Notes under the pieces: generated by a model | Databases searched by the model: none | What the model was told of the DNA's origin: nothing | Seen by the model: only the letters and a program-made list of their open reading frames with translations | From: Cyanophora paradoxa | Lineage: Eukaryota > Glaucocystophyceae > Cyanophorales > Cyanophoraceae | Assembly (NCBI GenBank): GCA_004431415.1 | Contig: QPMI01000709.1 | Coordinates: 62,001 to 126,000 of the forward strand | DNA: 64,000 nucleotides | Direction: 5' to 3' | In this document: positions 1 through 13,972 of the stretch, piece after piece | Position numbering within the stretch: position 1 is the stretch's first letter | How the letters are laid out: each line of letters begins with the position of its first letter | Program-made: the position numbers and the translations under genes

Positions 1-2
1 CG

Positions 3-1418
3 CCCTCCTCCCGCGCCAGCCGCTCCCGCCGCCCCAGCGCCTCCCGCGACGGGCGCCGCCCCTCGGTCTCGCCGGAGCGCCGCCCGTCCGTCTCGGGGGC
101 GAGGGCGCCCCGCCCCGCTCCCGCCGCGGCTCGGCCTCCTCCTCCCCGACGCCCGCTCCCGCATCCCTCGCTGCTGCCGCCGGGGCTCGAGGGGGAGGCG
201 GCGGGGGCGGGCGCCCCGCCGCCCCTCACCGACGAGGAGGCCGCCGAGGCGCTCTTCCGGCGCGCCGTGGCGGCCGCCGAGGCGGCCCTCCAGCCCTTCC
301 TCTCCCGCGTCTCCCGTGCCCTCGCCGCCGGCGGCCCGGGCCTCCGCCTCGTCGCCACGCCCGACGCCCGCCTCGCGGCGCTGCCCCTCGAGGCCCTCGG
401 CCCCTCCGCCTCGTGCGCGCCGTCTCCCGCGACCTCGCCCCGGGCGCCCTCCTCCAGCGCCTCGCCGCCGCCGCCCCCGCCCCGGGCCGCCCCGCCTTCC
501 GCCGCCAGGCCGTCGCCTACGTCGTGGACCCGCGGCAGGAGGACAGCATGCCGCCGGCGCGGGACCCGCCGCTGCGCACGGCGCCGCTGCTCGCGCGGGC
601 CTTCTCGCACGAGCTCCCCGCCAAGTTCCCCTTCGCGAAGGAGTGGCAGGGCCTGGTGGGGCAGAGCGAGCAGGCCCCCGCAGCGGGCGACGTGCAGCGG
701 CTCATGGCCGGCGCCGGCGGCCTCTTCCTCTTCGCAGGCCTCGGCGCCTTCGCCGCCTACTACGGGGCGCGCCACGCGGCGGGGCTCGACCTCTCGCGCG
801 CCGCGGCGCTGCTGCTGGCGGACCGCGCGGAGAACGAGGGCCAGCGGCGCGCGCAGGCGCTCCTCGACCAGCGCCGCTCCGACGTCGAGCGCGCCGCCGA
901 CGCCCCGCGCCCCACCGCGGCCCTCCTCTCGGCCCGGGGCGCCCCCGCCGTCCTCCTCAACTCCTTCGCCACCGTCCCGGACGCGAACCAGGCCCTCCTC
1001 GAGGGCCTCTTCGCGCACCTTGCCGCCGGCTACCCCCTCGCCGACGCCGCCCGGGCCGCCCTCCTGAGCCCCGCCTCGCCGCCCACGCCCTACGCCCAAC
1101 TTGTCGCCAACGCCCTCGCGGCGGCCGCCGCCGCGAAGAAGGCGGCGCAGGAGAAGGAGAAGGCCGCGCAGGCCCCGCCGCCGGCGCCAAGGGCGCCAAG
1201 CTCCCCGCCGCCGCCCCGCCGCCGGCGCCAAGGGCGGCCCCGCCGGCGCGGCCGCCGCGCGCCGGCCGAGCGCCGACGTGGGGGCCGCGGCCGCCGCGGC
1301 GCCGCCCCCGGAGCCGCCGAAGCCGCCGGCGGAGGAGGAGCCGGAGCCGGCCCCGCTGGGCCGCTCCTCCGCCTACTGCGCCGTCGTGTACGGCCTGCCC
1401 CACGTGCAGATGGACTAG
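3..1418 (+). CDS. CFAP46: CFAP46 (central-pair C1d projection protein), C-terminal part
   Basis: This is the 3' end of a gene entering from the left edge. CFAP46/FAP46 is a large scaffold of the C1d projection of the axonemal central pair. The reading starts in frame 3 with an acidic helix and a strand ending LAALPLEAL (about 212-400). It continues in frame 2 with AVSRDLAP, AYVVDPRQED, LFLFAGLGAFAAYYG and LDLSRAAALLLADRAENE. It ends in frame 3 with YCAVVYGLPHVQMD and a stop at 1416-1418. These blocks match the order I recall for the CFAP46 C-terminus. The LPLEAL part resembles CHAT domains, but no catalytic His/Cys pair is evident. The frame changes near 395-412 and again within 1150-1330, without a GT-AG intron that repairs either. 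Indels in this roughly 80% GC stretch are the likeliest cause. The stop lies only 102 bp from the stop of the convergent TTI1 gene. Confidence 0.6.
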
Positions 1419-1520
1419 GGCCCCGCAGCCGCCCAGCTAGCTAGCCAGCGTCCCGCTTAGTTCGTTTCTTAGCATTAGACGAAAAGAATCAGCCGCTTGT
1501 TGCGCCGATCCGCGCGGGCG

Positions 1521-4500
1521 CTACATGCCGGCGAGGACGAGCCAGGCGGCGTCTGGGTTGGCGTCGGCGATGTGCCGCACCGCGTGCCGCAGCGCCGGCT
1601 GCAGCGCCGCGCTCCGTATGCTCCCGATCTCCGCCAGCAGCGCCTGCGGGGGAGGGGGTTACGCCGGTTCGGGCGGGGCAGGGGCTAAGGCCGCGCGCGG
1701 CGGGGCGCGCCATGTTGGACTTGATGAGGGCGGGCTGCACGCGGGCGACCGTCGCGCAGAGGCAGAGGGCCGCCTCGAGCACGCGCTCGCACTGCTGGTC
1801 CGTCCACCGCTCCTCGCGACCGGCGGCGGCGGCGCCGGGGGGCCCCTTGGGGCGGTCGAGGCGGAGGTCGAGGGAGGCGGGGGCGGCGGGGTGGGCGGCG
1901 AGGGCGCGGGCGATGAGGGGCACGAGGGCGGGGAGCAGCTGCCGCCGCATGCGGTCGGCGAGGAAGTCGCCGCAGCAGACCGCCATCCCCTCCAGCGTCT
2001 CCAGCGCCGCCTCCACCACCCCGGGCCGCCCGTCCTGCAGCCGCGCCAGCACCGCCGGCCACGCGCGCGCCGCGAGGGGCAGCAGGAGCGGGGCCGGGGG
2101 TGGGCGGCGGGGGGAAGCGGGCGGCGAGGGTGCGGGTGGCGAGGGCGAGGCAGGCGAGGGCGAGGCGCGCCACGTCGCGCTGCGCGTGCCCGCACAGCTC
2201 CACCATCCGCTCCGCGATCGTCCCCACCAGCTGCCGCCCCCTCAGCCGCAGGCCCCGGGGCGGGGGCCGGGGCGGGGCGGGGAGGGCGCGCCTTGAGGAG
2301 CGGGGGATCTCCTCGGGCCCTCGTCCTCGGCGGCGGCGGCGGCGGCGGCTCGGGCTCCGCATCCTCGGGCACTACCCCCGGCTCCTCGCGCCGGCTGCGG
2401 GCCGTCAGGGTCCGGACAGACGGCTCGCCACCGGGGGCGGGCGCACGGGGCGGGGTCGCGGCGCGGGGGCCGCAGGAAGTCGAGCTCGGCGACGAGGGAG
2501 CGCTTCCAGTCGGCGAGGGTCGCCGGGGCGGGGCCGCCGCCCGAGCGGGGCGGCTCCGGGGGCAGCGGGGGCGGCGCGGCGTCGCGGTGGAGGGCGAGGA
2601 GGAAGGCGTGGAGCGGGGCCATGTGCGCGCGCAGGAGCTCGGGCGAGGCGGCGGCCGCCCCGTCCACGCAGTCCAGCGAGAGGTCGGCGAGCTCCTCCGA
2701 GGCAGCGTCGAGCGCCGCGTCGGCCCCGGGGCGCCAGACGGAGAGGAAGTAGCGGAGGACGGGGAGGGCGGCGGGGGGCGTCGCGGGGAAGCGCTGGAGG
2801 GCGGAGGCGAGGTGGTCCACGAGGTAGTCGGCGTTGGAGCGGACGAGCAGCTCGACGCCCCCGGGGCCGGCCGCCCGCTGCGCCGCCCGGCTCGCCGCGT
2901 CGGCGACGGCCGGCACCGGGCTGCACGCCTTCTCCATGAGGAGCGGGAGGGCGGCGTAGTGGATGGCGGCGCCCTCGCGGGCCGCCAGCGCCCCCAGCAG
3001 CTCCAGCGCAATCGCAGTCTCCCCGGGCCCCTGCCCCTGCGTCGGCGGCGGAGGGGGGCCGGGCGGGGCGCGGGGCGGGGCGCGGGGCGCGGACGTGGGC
3101 GCCGGCGGAGAGGAGGGCGAGGACCTCGTCGCGGAGGGCGGCGTGGCCCGCCCAGCCGGCCCCCTGCTCCTCCAGCAGCCAGAGGAGCGCCAGGCCGGCC
3201 GCCCCGCCAGCGGCGACTCCCGCGCCCGGAAGACGGGGAGGAGGAGGTCGAGGAGGGACGGCCAGAGCCCCGCCGCCGCCAGGTCGGCGAGGAGGCCCCG
3301 CAGCGCCCCCGCGATCCGCTCGTCCGCGAAGTGCCGGAAGCGGCGCGGCGGGGCCGCCCCCGCCGTCGCCGCCGCCAGCTGCGGCCCCGGTGAGGCCCGG
3401 CGCGGCGCGGGGAGGGGCCGGCCGGCGCGCCTGGAGGCTGCTGGCGGTGGGCCGCACGTCCACGCCGGCGAGCGGCGCGGCGAGGGCGGCGACGGGCGCG
3501 GTGGCCGGCTGCAGCTCCGCGGCCTGCAGCAGCGCGGAGACCACGCGGTCGAGCTGCGCCGCCGCCGCCAGCTGCGCCGCGCCCCCGCGCCGCGACAGCT
3601 CGAGGTACCTGCGCGGGGCGCTCGAGGCCGGGGGGGCGGGAGGGGAAAGGGGGCGAGGGCACCCGCGGAGGGCGAGGAGGGCCTGGAGCTTAGTGCGGTC
3701 GTCGACGGCGGTGCGGAAGGTGCGCGTGACGGCCACCACCGCCGACGCGAGGCCCTCCTCCACCGCCGCCCCCGCCGGCCCCGCCAGCGCCTCCGGGCCC
3801 AGCGCCTCCCGCGCCGCCCCGCGCACATCCTCCTCCTGCCGCGGCGCTGGGCACGGGGGGGCGAGCAAAGAGACGCGCGCGCGCGCGGGCACCTCGTGGG
3901 CGAGGAGGGATGCGAGGACGTGGACGAGGGCGGGGAGAGCCTCGGCGAGGGCCCGCGGGCAAGTCTCCAGCAGCCGCCCCGCGCACCCCGCCGCCGCCTT
4001 CCGCACCTGCGCCGCCGGTCGGCCCGCGGCCGCGCGGTGCGGGGCGGGGGCGGCGCGGAGCGGGGCGAGCGCGCCTCTGGCCGCTCGTGGGCGGCGGCGG
4101 CCTTGAGGGCGCGCTCGAGGAGGGGCCGGAGGCTCGCGGCCGAGGCCCGCAGCCAGTCCTCCGTGACATCGACCGCCGGCAGGGGCGCCTCCGCGGCCTC
4201 CGGGGGCGGCGCGGGGCCGGCGCGGGGCGCGTCGTCGCGGAAGAGGAAGGCGACGAGGTCGGCGAGGACGGAGAGGGCGAGGGCGACCGCCGAGGCGCCG
4301 TGCTTGAAGTCCCCCGCCGCCGCCCGGCACAGCGCGCTCGCCACCCCTGCCGCCTGCGCTCAGTTCCGGGCCGGGGGCGGGCCCCGGGGACGCCCCCTTA
4401 ATCACCTGGGAACATGGGTGCGATGGCGGGCGGGGAGCCGAGGGCTTCCTTGACCGCATCGATCACGTGAAGGGCGGTCCGCACGCGTTCCGCGTCCTTC

Positions 4501-5145
4501 CCGAAAGCGTTCTCGGCCCGCACCACCGATACCGCGGCGGAGAGGAGCGATCCGAGGAGCGGGCGGGCCGCGGGCGCCCTGCAAGGTATCTCAGCGTGCG
4601 GCGCGGGCCGAGACGTTCATCGGGCTACTCACGACAGCTCGGATGCCAGCGCAGGGTGGAAGCGGGCCGCGCAGAGGGTTGCGAGCACGGCGCGCAGGGC
4701 GGCGCCCTGCACGTCCTCGGAGCACAGCTTCTGAACGGGGCTCTGGACCAGGGCCGACGCGCGCATCAGGAACTCGCGAAGGACTTCGGCGCCTCGCACG
4801 GCGCTGCTGCAGGATGCGTTAGCCTCCGTGCAGCGCGCTTCCGGATGCCTCGGGTGCTCACCCGCCGTCCTGCAGGGAGCGCGCGATGAGCGCCAGGCAC
4901 TCCAAGCTCGCCGCGACCGCCTCGGCCGACGAGCTCGTGAAGTCGAGCACTGCTAGCAGCGGGAAGGACGCATACTCCGCGGCGCTGGCGAGCTCGTCCG
5001 GGGACAGCGCCCGTGCAGCGGATTGAACGGCGTCGATGGCGTCGCACAGCGGCGTTTGTGAACGGCCCTGCAGAACGCTCACGACGCCGACGCACGGCCG
5101 CTGGAGCGCGGCGAACGCGCGCCGCGCTGCCTCGCTCGCCCCCAT
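1521..5145 (-). CDS. TTI1: TTI1 (TEL2-interacting protein 1), HEAT-repeat subunit of the TTT complex
   Basis: TTI1 works with TEL2 and TTI2 as a co-chaperone that stabilises PIKK kinases such as mTOR, ATM and ATR. The first exon (4862-5145) encodes MGASEAARRAFAALQRPCVG and an EYASFPLLAVLDF segment, which match the conserved TTI1 N-terminus. Later exons give GDFKHGASAVAL, the diagnostic SNADYLVDHLASALQRF, and a C-terminal HEAT block with ETLEGMAVCCGDFLADRMR. The last exon ends ADANPDAAWLVLAGM, stop at 1521-1523. Exons are joined by GT-AG introns, for example a donor at 4861 and one near 4404. Around 3190-3210 the frame moves by one base between FRARESPLAG and GLALLWLLEEQGAGW with no intron possible, so the assembly may hold an indel. 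Some exon joins in the GC-rich half are therefore approximate. It is divergent from DHX15 across a 165 bp spacer. Confidence 0.75.
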
Positions 5146-8136
<2,991 letters not shown>

Positions 8137-8415
8137 TTGCAGCAGTCATGTTGTTTTTGGAAAGGAATCTCTGCTTGCCATCGTGCGCCACTTCATTTGG
8201 ACACGAACTAAATCACAACGTCCATGCCCTAGTTATAAGCTTAATTATAGAAGTGCGAAATGTATACAACGGCGCCGTTGTCAGTCCATCAGCAAGTCGT
8301 CGATCGGGCCCTGTGTTGCACTCGCAGGACCAAATTGTCGTTTTTGTCCTCGTATCCTCGTGAAAGCATCTTTGACATGTATACTGGATACAGCCGCTTT
8401 GACTAGGCAGCTCAT
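8137..8415. other. Convergent intergenic region DHX15 / mS38
   Basis: These 279 bp lie between two facing stop codons and hold both 3' UTRs. I see no conserved reading frame, repeat or RNA gene here. Confidence 0.5.
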
Positions 8416-8841
8416 TCACTTGGTCTTGTTCCGCATCCGCCGCCGCAGCTTCCGGTGCTTGTGTTTCCTCATCTTCTTCCGGCGCTTCTTCACGACAGAT
8501 GACATGTTCAGCACAGCCTCCTCCACGCCTTCTGGCAGCGACGGCTGCAGGAGCTGCGTGCCTGCAGGAGAAAGAGCTGGGCTCAGCTGCGACGACGAGT
8601 CCTACGACGACGGATGCGCACCCTCGGCCAATTCGTCGCTCGTGCGCTCAGGCGCCGCGCTGTCCTCTACGTCGCCGACGATGATCGGGGGAGGAAAAAG
8701 AGCCCCGAGGGCACGGTCGAGCGGCGAAGGGGTCGGGTGGCTGGTCGACGGGCTCGGCAGATCGGCAACGTGCACGGCCCACGCCGATGCACGATCCTCA
8801 AACGCCGCCAGGGCGCCGCGGGCCAGCGCAAACGCGGCCAA
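8416..8841 (-). CDS. Mitochondrial small-subunit ribosomal protein mS38 (AURKAIP1 family), 5' end uncertain
   Basis: The C-terminal exon (8416-8561) encodes MSSVVKKRRKKMRKHKHRK followed by an Arg-rich tail and stop. This is the signature of AURKAIP1/Cox24-type mS38, which sits on the mitochondrial small ribosomal subunit. A 60-nt GT-AG intron (8562-8621) joins it in phase to an upstream exon encoding an Ala-rich leader (AAFALARGALAAFEDR) and a PSPLDRALGALFPPP segment, ending ..ELAEG|TQLLQPSLPEG. The upstream frame has no ATG before a stop near 8905, so another 5' exon with the start and targeting signal probably lies beyond 8841. The basic C-terminal motif is strong; the leader exon is supported by intron phase only. 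Confidence 0.7.
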
Positions 8842-9369
8842 GCCTGCCGATGCCGCCGCAGAGTCATCGAAGTGACGTGCTCTGCGCCGGAGCGTCGTTG
8901 CCGTTCAGCCAGCAAGGAAACAGAAGGTGCGCGCGCAGGCCACGGGGCGTGGGACGCACAGGCTCGCGTGGGATGCTGGCATCGCTGCAGCCGCCGCCAG
9001 GCGCCTCACGCCGGCCGCGGCTGCGCCGGCCGCTGCCTGGCGGGCCACGGTCGGGAGCCGCAGCAGCGCTAGCATCGCTGGAGGCGCCCGGATGCTGGTG
9101 GGCCGGCCGCCGGCCTAGCTCTGGGGTACAGTCACAAATTCCTTTCGCACGAAGTTCGGCGTTTTCCGAGGCCCTGTGTGCCCACCGAGCAATCAGAATA
9201 CAGTGCACGACCGGGAAAGTTTCGAATAGCATAGCAGCGAGTGCCCGCATCCCCGAGTCCGTGCACCGCATCTTTGCTCCCAGCCCCGCAGCTCGGCCCA
9301 GGACAGCCTCGACCCGCGTGCGCTAGGGTCGGTGAGCCGGCGCGCGACGCGCCTGGCATCGGCTGCGCC
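8842..9369. other. Divergent intergenic region mS38 / Ca2+-ATPase
   Basis: About 530 bp separate the visible mS38 exon from the Ca2+-ATPase start. It probably contains the missing first exon of mS38 and both promoters. No open frame here shows conserved features. Confidence 0.4.
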
Positions 9370-12300
9370 ATGGGGGACCAGCATATCACATTTCACGGCC
9401 TCGGCGGGACGAAGTACAAGCTTCTTGCCGATGAGCTCTCGCAACTTTTCTCCGAGAAGCAGCTCGCGAACCTCGAGCTCAAGGGAGGAGTTTCGGTCCG
9501 CCCCCTGCGAGCGCACGCCACGTACACGCCCGTTGATCGGCGCTTCAGGGCATCGCTTCGGCGCTGAACGTGAACCCGGAAGCTGGTCTTGCGGCCGACG
9601 AGGGTGATCTTCAGCGACGCCGCGACTGCTACGGCCCCAACAAGCTGCCAGAGCCTCCGCAGACCAGCATACTAACGCTTATATGGGGCGCGTTGCAAGA
9701 CAGAACGCTCATCGTTCTCATCATTGCCGCTGTCGTTTCGACTGTGTTAGAGTGTACTTTTCAGGACCCAAAAACCGGCTGGATCGACGGCACCGCCATC
9801 ATCTTCGCCGTCGTGGTTGTCGTTTCAGGTCTGCCTAGCTAGCCGGGCCCTTCGGCGTGAGCTAATCTTTCTTTTATCAGTTACTGCCATCAACGATTAC
9901 CAGAAGGAGAAGCAGGTTCGCCAGCCTCTCCCTGGCCGGGCCTCTTGCCTGCACATCGCCCTGATGCCCTGCAGTTCCGCGCTTTGAATGCAGTGCGGAA
10001 AGACCACCCCACGAAGGTGCTCCGGGATGAGACACACTCACTCATCTCTGTCTTCGATATCGTTGTACGTGTCACACGGTCTCCCACGTCTCACACCTAG
10101 ATGCGAGCATGACCCTCTCCCCCGCAGGTTGGCGACGTGGTCTGTCTCGAGCCGGGCGACGTCATTCCGGCGTGAGCCTCGATGTTTCTGGTACGTACCG
10201 GATTCAGCTGACGTCTGGCGTACAGGGATGGCTTGTTCATCTCGGGACACGACCTACGAATCGACGAGTCCAGCATGACTGGAGAAAGTGATCCGATCGC
10301 TAAGAGCGCACATGATCCGTTTCTTCTCTCGGGAACCACCGTCGTGGAGGTTCGAAAGAGATGAATCTATCATTCTTCTCAAAGCCGAATGCGCCCTTGA
10401 ACAGGGCGATGGGGAGTATCTTGTCTGTGCCGTTGGAATTCACTCTCAAGTTGGCAAGATCCATGGTCTTCTTGACTCCGAGTCCGACCCAACGCCGCTG
10501 CAAGAGAAGCTTGAGAAGGTCGCAGGCAACATCGGCAAGCTCGGTCTTTACGCCGCAGTCCTCACATTCGTCGCTCTTTTTGTCCGTTTCTGGATGGAAT
10601 TTTGGATCTCGCACAAGAAGTGGGAGAACGCAATGATCCCGGAGATGCTCTCGTTCTTCATCACTGCCATTGTGCGAGCCCTGCGGCTGCGACGTTAGTC
10701 TATTATCTCTTACAGTGCTTCAGGTCGTCCTCGTCGTTGCAGTTCCTGAAGGGCTCCCGCTAGCTGTCACCATCTCATTGGCCTACAGCGTCCGGAAGAT
10801 GCTCATTGACAATGTGCGGCCTCTGCGGATTGCATCTCTCGCGGATGCTTATCCTGCATCAGAACCTCGTTCGCCACTTGGACAGTTGTGAGACGATGGG
10901 TGGTGCGACGTCAATCTGTTCGGACAAGGTGATCTCCTCTCCTGTCCCTTTGACCTTCTGTGTATGAACTCAATGAATGGCCTGGTCTCAGACGGGTACT
11001 TTGACAACAAATCGCATGGCTGTTGCGAAGTGCATGATTGGAGGACCGAATTCGGTTTTTGCGGGACCACCTCCGGCTGGTGTCCTCTCCCCTCGCACTG
11101 TGGAAGCGGTTTCTGTCGGCATTGCTGCCAATTCAACTGCCTGCGTGGAGGTCCTTCTCCGTGGCCCAGCTTCCCTTCTGTGTGCTAACGCCCGGTTCCT
11201 TAGATGGGGCGTGGGGGCGTACCAATTTACATCGGCAACAAGACGGAGTGTGCTCTGCTGTCCTACGGGCAGCTAGTTGGTGGATCATCCTATAAGGAGG
11301 TACCTCCTGGTATTCTTGATGTGAATTCTCTGGCAGCTGTATCTCTGAACTCTGCAAATAGATCCGCAAGCAGCTTCCAGTCATCAAGCGCTTTCCCTTC
11401 TCTTCCGCTCGCAAGATGATGGGCAGTGTGGTCTCGGTAATATATTCAGCTGTCATCTATTTTTTTGTAGTAATAATCTCACCGAATTGCAGAGCAAGAC
11501 GAAGGGGGGGCAACCCCTTATCAGCCTTCATGTGAAAGGAGCTGCCGAGATTGTTCTTGGGATGTGCTCTCATTGCACGGAGAAGGATGGCACTGTCGTC
11601 CCCCTCACGGAAGAGCGACGGGCTCACATCCAGGAGCTCATCAAGGTTTGGCACGTTCATTTTGGCATCATTCTGTATTTGAATATATGGCGCAGGCCAT
11701 GGCTCGCGAGTCGCTGCGCTGCATCTGCCTGGCATGGAAAGAGTACGAGAGCGGCACTGCGCCCGATTTCGCGCATGAAGCAGCAGAAATCCCTTCCGGT
11801 CTTGCTGTTCTCGGAGTGTTTGGCATCAAGGTGATTACTTGTGAAACTGTTGTAGCTAATGCGAGTCAAGTTTGCTTATTTTGCAACATAGGATCCGTTG
11901 CGGCCCGAAGTTCCTGGTGCCGTTCAGATGTGCAAGCAGGCGGGTATCACAGTGCGCATGGTGACTGGTGACAATATCGCGACTGCTCGTGCAATTGCTG
12001 CTGAGTGCGGGATTCTCGACACTTCCGCTACTTCTGAGGACCTGGCAATGGAGGGCCCCGAGTTCCGCAGGCTTGTTCAGGGTTCGTGCACCCTTCTCAA
12101 GACCACTCATCGCAGGTCCTCACTATTCATCAGGAACTATTGAGGATGGTAACGGGCAGTATCGTGTGGTGCATTTGTACCTGTGCCTTGAGATGCTTCA
12201 CGTGCTCATACAGGCGATTTTAGGTGAACATCGAGGAGTTCAAGAAAATCGCTCCTCATCTCAAGGTTCTGGCTCGCTCCTCTCCGGATGACAAGGTGCT

Positions 12301-13972
12301 ACGTGCACGCCTCGATGCGCCTGTGCCATTTTCGTGACATCGTGCTTTAGCATACTCTTGTGTGCGGCCTGCGGGAGCTTGGCGAAGTCGTTGCTGTTAC
12401 AGGCGATGGCACCAATGATGGACCAGCACTGCGTCGCGCTGATGTTGGTTTCTCGATGGGCATCACGGGGACAGAGGTGCATTAATCTATTTTTCGGCTC
12501 GTACTTGGTTTCGTTAGCCATGACTTGGCGCTGCCTGTAGGTTGCCAAGGAAGCCTCCGATATCATTTTGATCGATGACAACTTCTCGTCAATCGTGAAG
12601 GCTGTGATGTGGGGGCGTAACGTGTATGACTCCATCCGCAAGTTCCTGCAGTTCCAGCTCACCATCAACCTCGTCGCCATATCCCTGGCATTCATTGGTG
12701 CTTGCATCACGAAGATGTCTCCTCTCTCTGCGGTCCAGATGCTTTGGGTGAACCTCATCATGGACACCTTTGCTAGTCTTGCTCTTGCAACCGAGCCCCC
12801 CACGGAGGAGCTTCTGCAGCGAAAGCCGTATCAGCGTGATCAGTCTCTGATTTCGCGGTTCATGATGCGGTTCATTGCCGGCCACTTCGTGTGGCAGGTT
12901 GGTGTTAGACTCGTGGGCCACTTCATCATGTGGCTGACTTTTTTGGGCAGCTTTTCGTCTTCCTTGTCATCCTGTTTTACGGAGATGTCATCTTTGGTGT
13001 TGAGAGTGGACAAGGGCAGGAGATGTCCCAGCACTACACAATCCTGTTCAATTGTTTCGTCTGGATGCAGCTCTTCAATCAAATCAATGCCCGTAAGCTT
13101 CGCGGTGAGCAGAACGTGTTTGCTGGCATCACCAGGAACAAGATCTTCGTCATGGTTATGGTTATCGAGGTCCTGGGGCAGGTGCGCCGATCAGCAATCG
13201 AGTTCCCTCCCCCCCCCCCCCCCCCCCCTGCAGAGTCAACAGGCTCGCAGCTTCTCATCGTGTGCTCGGGTGGCCAAGCCTTCAAGACAGTGCCCATCTC
13301 GTTTAAGCACTGGCTGTGCTGCATTGCGATTGGCTCCTCAAGGTGGGCTGCTTGTACTAGAATGCCCTTGAATTTCGAACTCACGTACTCGTTTTTGCAG
13401 CTTGGTTGTGTATCAGTTCCTTCGCTTCATCCCTCTCAATCTCTTCCCGAAGCATGGCTATGAAGAGACCACAGAACCTGCATCTGTCCGAGAGCTTGTC
13501 AATTTCGCCCAGGCCTCTATTGCGGTAAACTCGCTCAACGCCCTTCCGTTGCTTTGCTCGGGCTGATTTGCGCGCCCTTTCTCCCCTCCTCATCCCTCTG
13601 GACCTCGTGCTTGTCGTGCACTCGGCCCTTCCTTCTTCCTTCCCTCTTGGCGCAGGCACTGAAGTTCAATTTGAGGCGGATCTCTACTCGAAGCATGATT
13701 CCTGGGCAGCTGTCAAAGCATGCATCTCGCTCTGCTGTCGACGACCACGGCCTTGATGGAAAAGAAAAGGCGAAAGATGACGATAACCTCCAGAGTGCGG
13801 CACTGCTCATCTTCTCCAATGTGTGTTCCTTCCCTAACTGCTTGCAACAGCCATGGAGGAGGGTGTGGGGCAGGACATGGATGGTGGTGTCCTGGGTGGG
13901 GGAAGTCGTCTCCTCGGTGCCAACAACGCCTCTCTTCGGATAGCAAAGAAGGCGAGCTACCAGGTCCGTTGA
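9370..13972 (+). CDS. Plasma-membrane-type Ca2+-transporting P-type ATPase (P2B)
   Basis: This pump exports Ca2+ from the cytosol. The start is [20 protein letters not shown]-type landmarks occur in order: [13 protein letters not shown] (actuator loop), [18 protein letters not shown] (ion-site helix M4), [16 protein letters not shown] (phosphorylated Asp; the motif is split by an intron at 10929-10991), [14 protein letters not shown], and [19 protein letters not shown] near 12399-12431. The M5-M6 block [17 protein letters not shown] and [21 protein letters not shown] follows; these match P2B pumps (PMCA/ACA). The tail after the last helix contains [18 protein letters not shown], a basic amphipathic stretch that could bind calmodulin, suggesting animal-like C-terminal autoinhibition. 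The final 56-nt intron gives an end ..[13 protein letters not shown]. Predicted size is about 1,100 residues. One intron contains a 20-nt C tract. Confidence 0.92.
13209..13228 (+). repeat. Poly-C tract (20 nt) in a Ca2+-ATPase intron
   Basis: An uninterrupted run of 20 C lies just upstream of the 3' end of the intron that follows [10 protein letters not shown]. The likeliest acceptor is the CTCGCAG before CTTCTCATC. Confidence 0.9.

Noticed and set aside
1172-1236. Short direct repeat in CFAP46 (two copies, 41-bp offset) as the cause of the second frame shift
   Set aside because: Removing one copy leads into frame 1, not the frame that encodes the conserved YGLPHVQMD end.
1525-3393. 622-codon open frame on the plus strand
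   Set aside because: It is antisense to TTI1 in very GC-rich DNA, has biased Gly/Arg composition and shows no domain. The minus strand carries the conserved protein.
8667-8915. 82-codon minus-strand frame beginning at 8915
   Set aside because: It is in a different frame from the mS38 exon, which joins the conserved C-terminal exon by a well-phased 60-nt intron.
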